Shown here piece by piece: positions 63,614 through 64,000 of a stretch of 64,000 nt of DNA (positions within the stretch are counted from its first letter, which is position 1; each line of letters starts with the position of its first letter). Made by a program: the position numbers and the translations under genes. The notes beneath the pieces are model-generated. The model saw only the letters and a program-made list of their open reading frames with translations, was not told the origin of the DNA and ran no database searches. The stretch is from UKL13-3 sp040387195 (GTDB lineage Bacteria > Bacteroidota > Bacteroidia > UKL13-3), in the NCBI GenBank assembly GCA_040387195.1, contig JAZKEF010000016.1:1-64000 (forward strand). Reading direction: 5' to 3'.

Positions 63614-64000
63614 CTACAACCAACCCTTCCGTTTGAACCAGGTCCAAACGGCAACAGTAACAAAAAGCATAAGAGCTATTACTCCCGGATACCCCCAATG
63701 TTTTTCGAGTTCGGGCATATATTTAAAGTTCATACCGTATACACCGACTATGAAGGTAAGCGGTAAAAAGAAGGCTGTAAACACGGTTAACGTACGCATT
63801 ACCTCATTGGTGCGTTGCGAGGACAGTGAAATGTATATGTTAAGGAGAGAATGAATGTTTTCGTATACCTCTTCGAGGTTTGTATCAGTTTTCACGTAAT
63901 AATCCCGCAGGTCCTGCATAAAGGGATTTTTTTTGGTGGGCAGTCCGGTTACCTTATCAATAATCTCTTTGGTAATATTGTTAAGCTTGCGGATAACATA
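63614..64000 (-). CDS. corA: CorA family magnesium transporter, C-terminal part
   Basis: The frame is open to the window edge, so the start lies beyond 64000. The visible 128 residues begin in the long stalk helix (KEIIDKVTGLPTKKNPFMQD) and end with two membrane helices. The pore motif YGMNF, with GMN, follows TFIVGV, and a short WTWFKRKGWL tail is cytoplasmic. CorA pentamers take up Mg2+ and Co2+. Nothing else is seen in 63383-63613, apart from AT-rich intergenic sequence. Confidence 0.92.
   Translation of the reverse strand, partial: YVIRKLNNITKEIIDKVTGLPTKKNPFMQDLRDYYVKTDTNLEEVYENIHSLLNIYISLSSQRTNEVMRTLTVFTAFFLPLTFIVGVYGMNFKYMPELEKHWGYPGVIALMLFVTVAVWTWFKRKGWL

Overview
The window looks like a scaffold piece from a Bacteroidota bacterium, probably from a metagenome or draft assembly because two short N runs interrupt genes. 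The evidence is consistent. At least nine secreted proteins end in type IX secretion (T9SS) sorting domains. There is a STN-type TonB-dependent receptor with a DUF4249 lipoprotein and a FecR/ECF pair. Promoters have the Bacteroidota form TTTG-N19-TAnnTTTG, and intergenic palindromes of the kind common in this phylum recur.

Layout. 0-7.9 kb: end of a gliding-motility-type T9SS protein, then TonB receptor, DUF4249 lipoprotein, FecR anti-sigma factor and ECF sigma factor in one direction, then two related T9SS proteins. 8-15.3 kb: lipoamide dehydrogenase, a plug-only mini receptor, DUF6029/Omp28/DUF1684 envelope genes, an APC permease and a SET-domain protein. 15.3-21.1 kb: an AT-richer stretch with a broken XRE regulator, a giant T9SS subtilase and another T9SS protein. 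21.27-21.75 kb: a nested 21-bp/63-bp tandem repeat whose reading frame spells coiled-coil-like heptads. 21.85-28.9 kb: two YHYH proteins flanking an MbnP/MbnH pair on the + strand, converging on a cobalamin-riboswitch-led operon on the - strand (T9SS protein, cysteine-rich CWC protein, CX4CH lipoprotein).

29-64 kb is mostly housekeeping: aroQ, xerD, a thioesterase, L-threonine dehydrogenase, pth, type II NADH dehydrogenase, a porin, MATE and EamA transporters, yicC-gmk-nadD, a lytic transglycosylase, LD-carboxypeptidase, mannose-1-phosphate guanylyltransferase, recQ, kup, tRNA-Gln, prs and rplY. Then come an M48 peptidase with an outer-membrane partner, selD-mnmH (selenouridine tRNA modification), an HtrA-like protease, an acyl-CoA dehydrogenase and the end of a CorA transporter.

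The most unusual parts are the 21.3-28.9 kb block (heptad array, YHYH/MbnP/MbnH metal-protein cluster, B12 riboswitch with an expanded arm) and the TonB receptor unit in which the FecR and sigma genes lie downstream of the receptor. Functions are read from motifs and family knowledge; no database search was possible.
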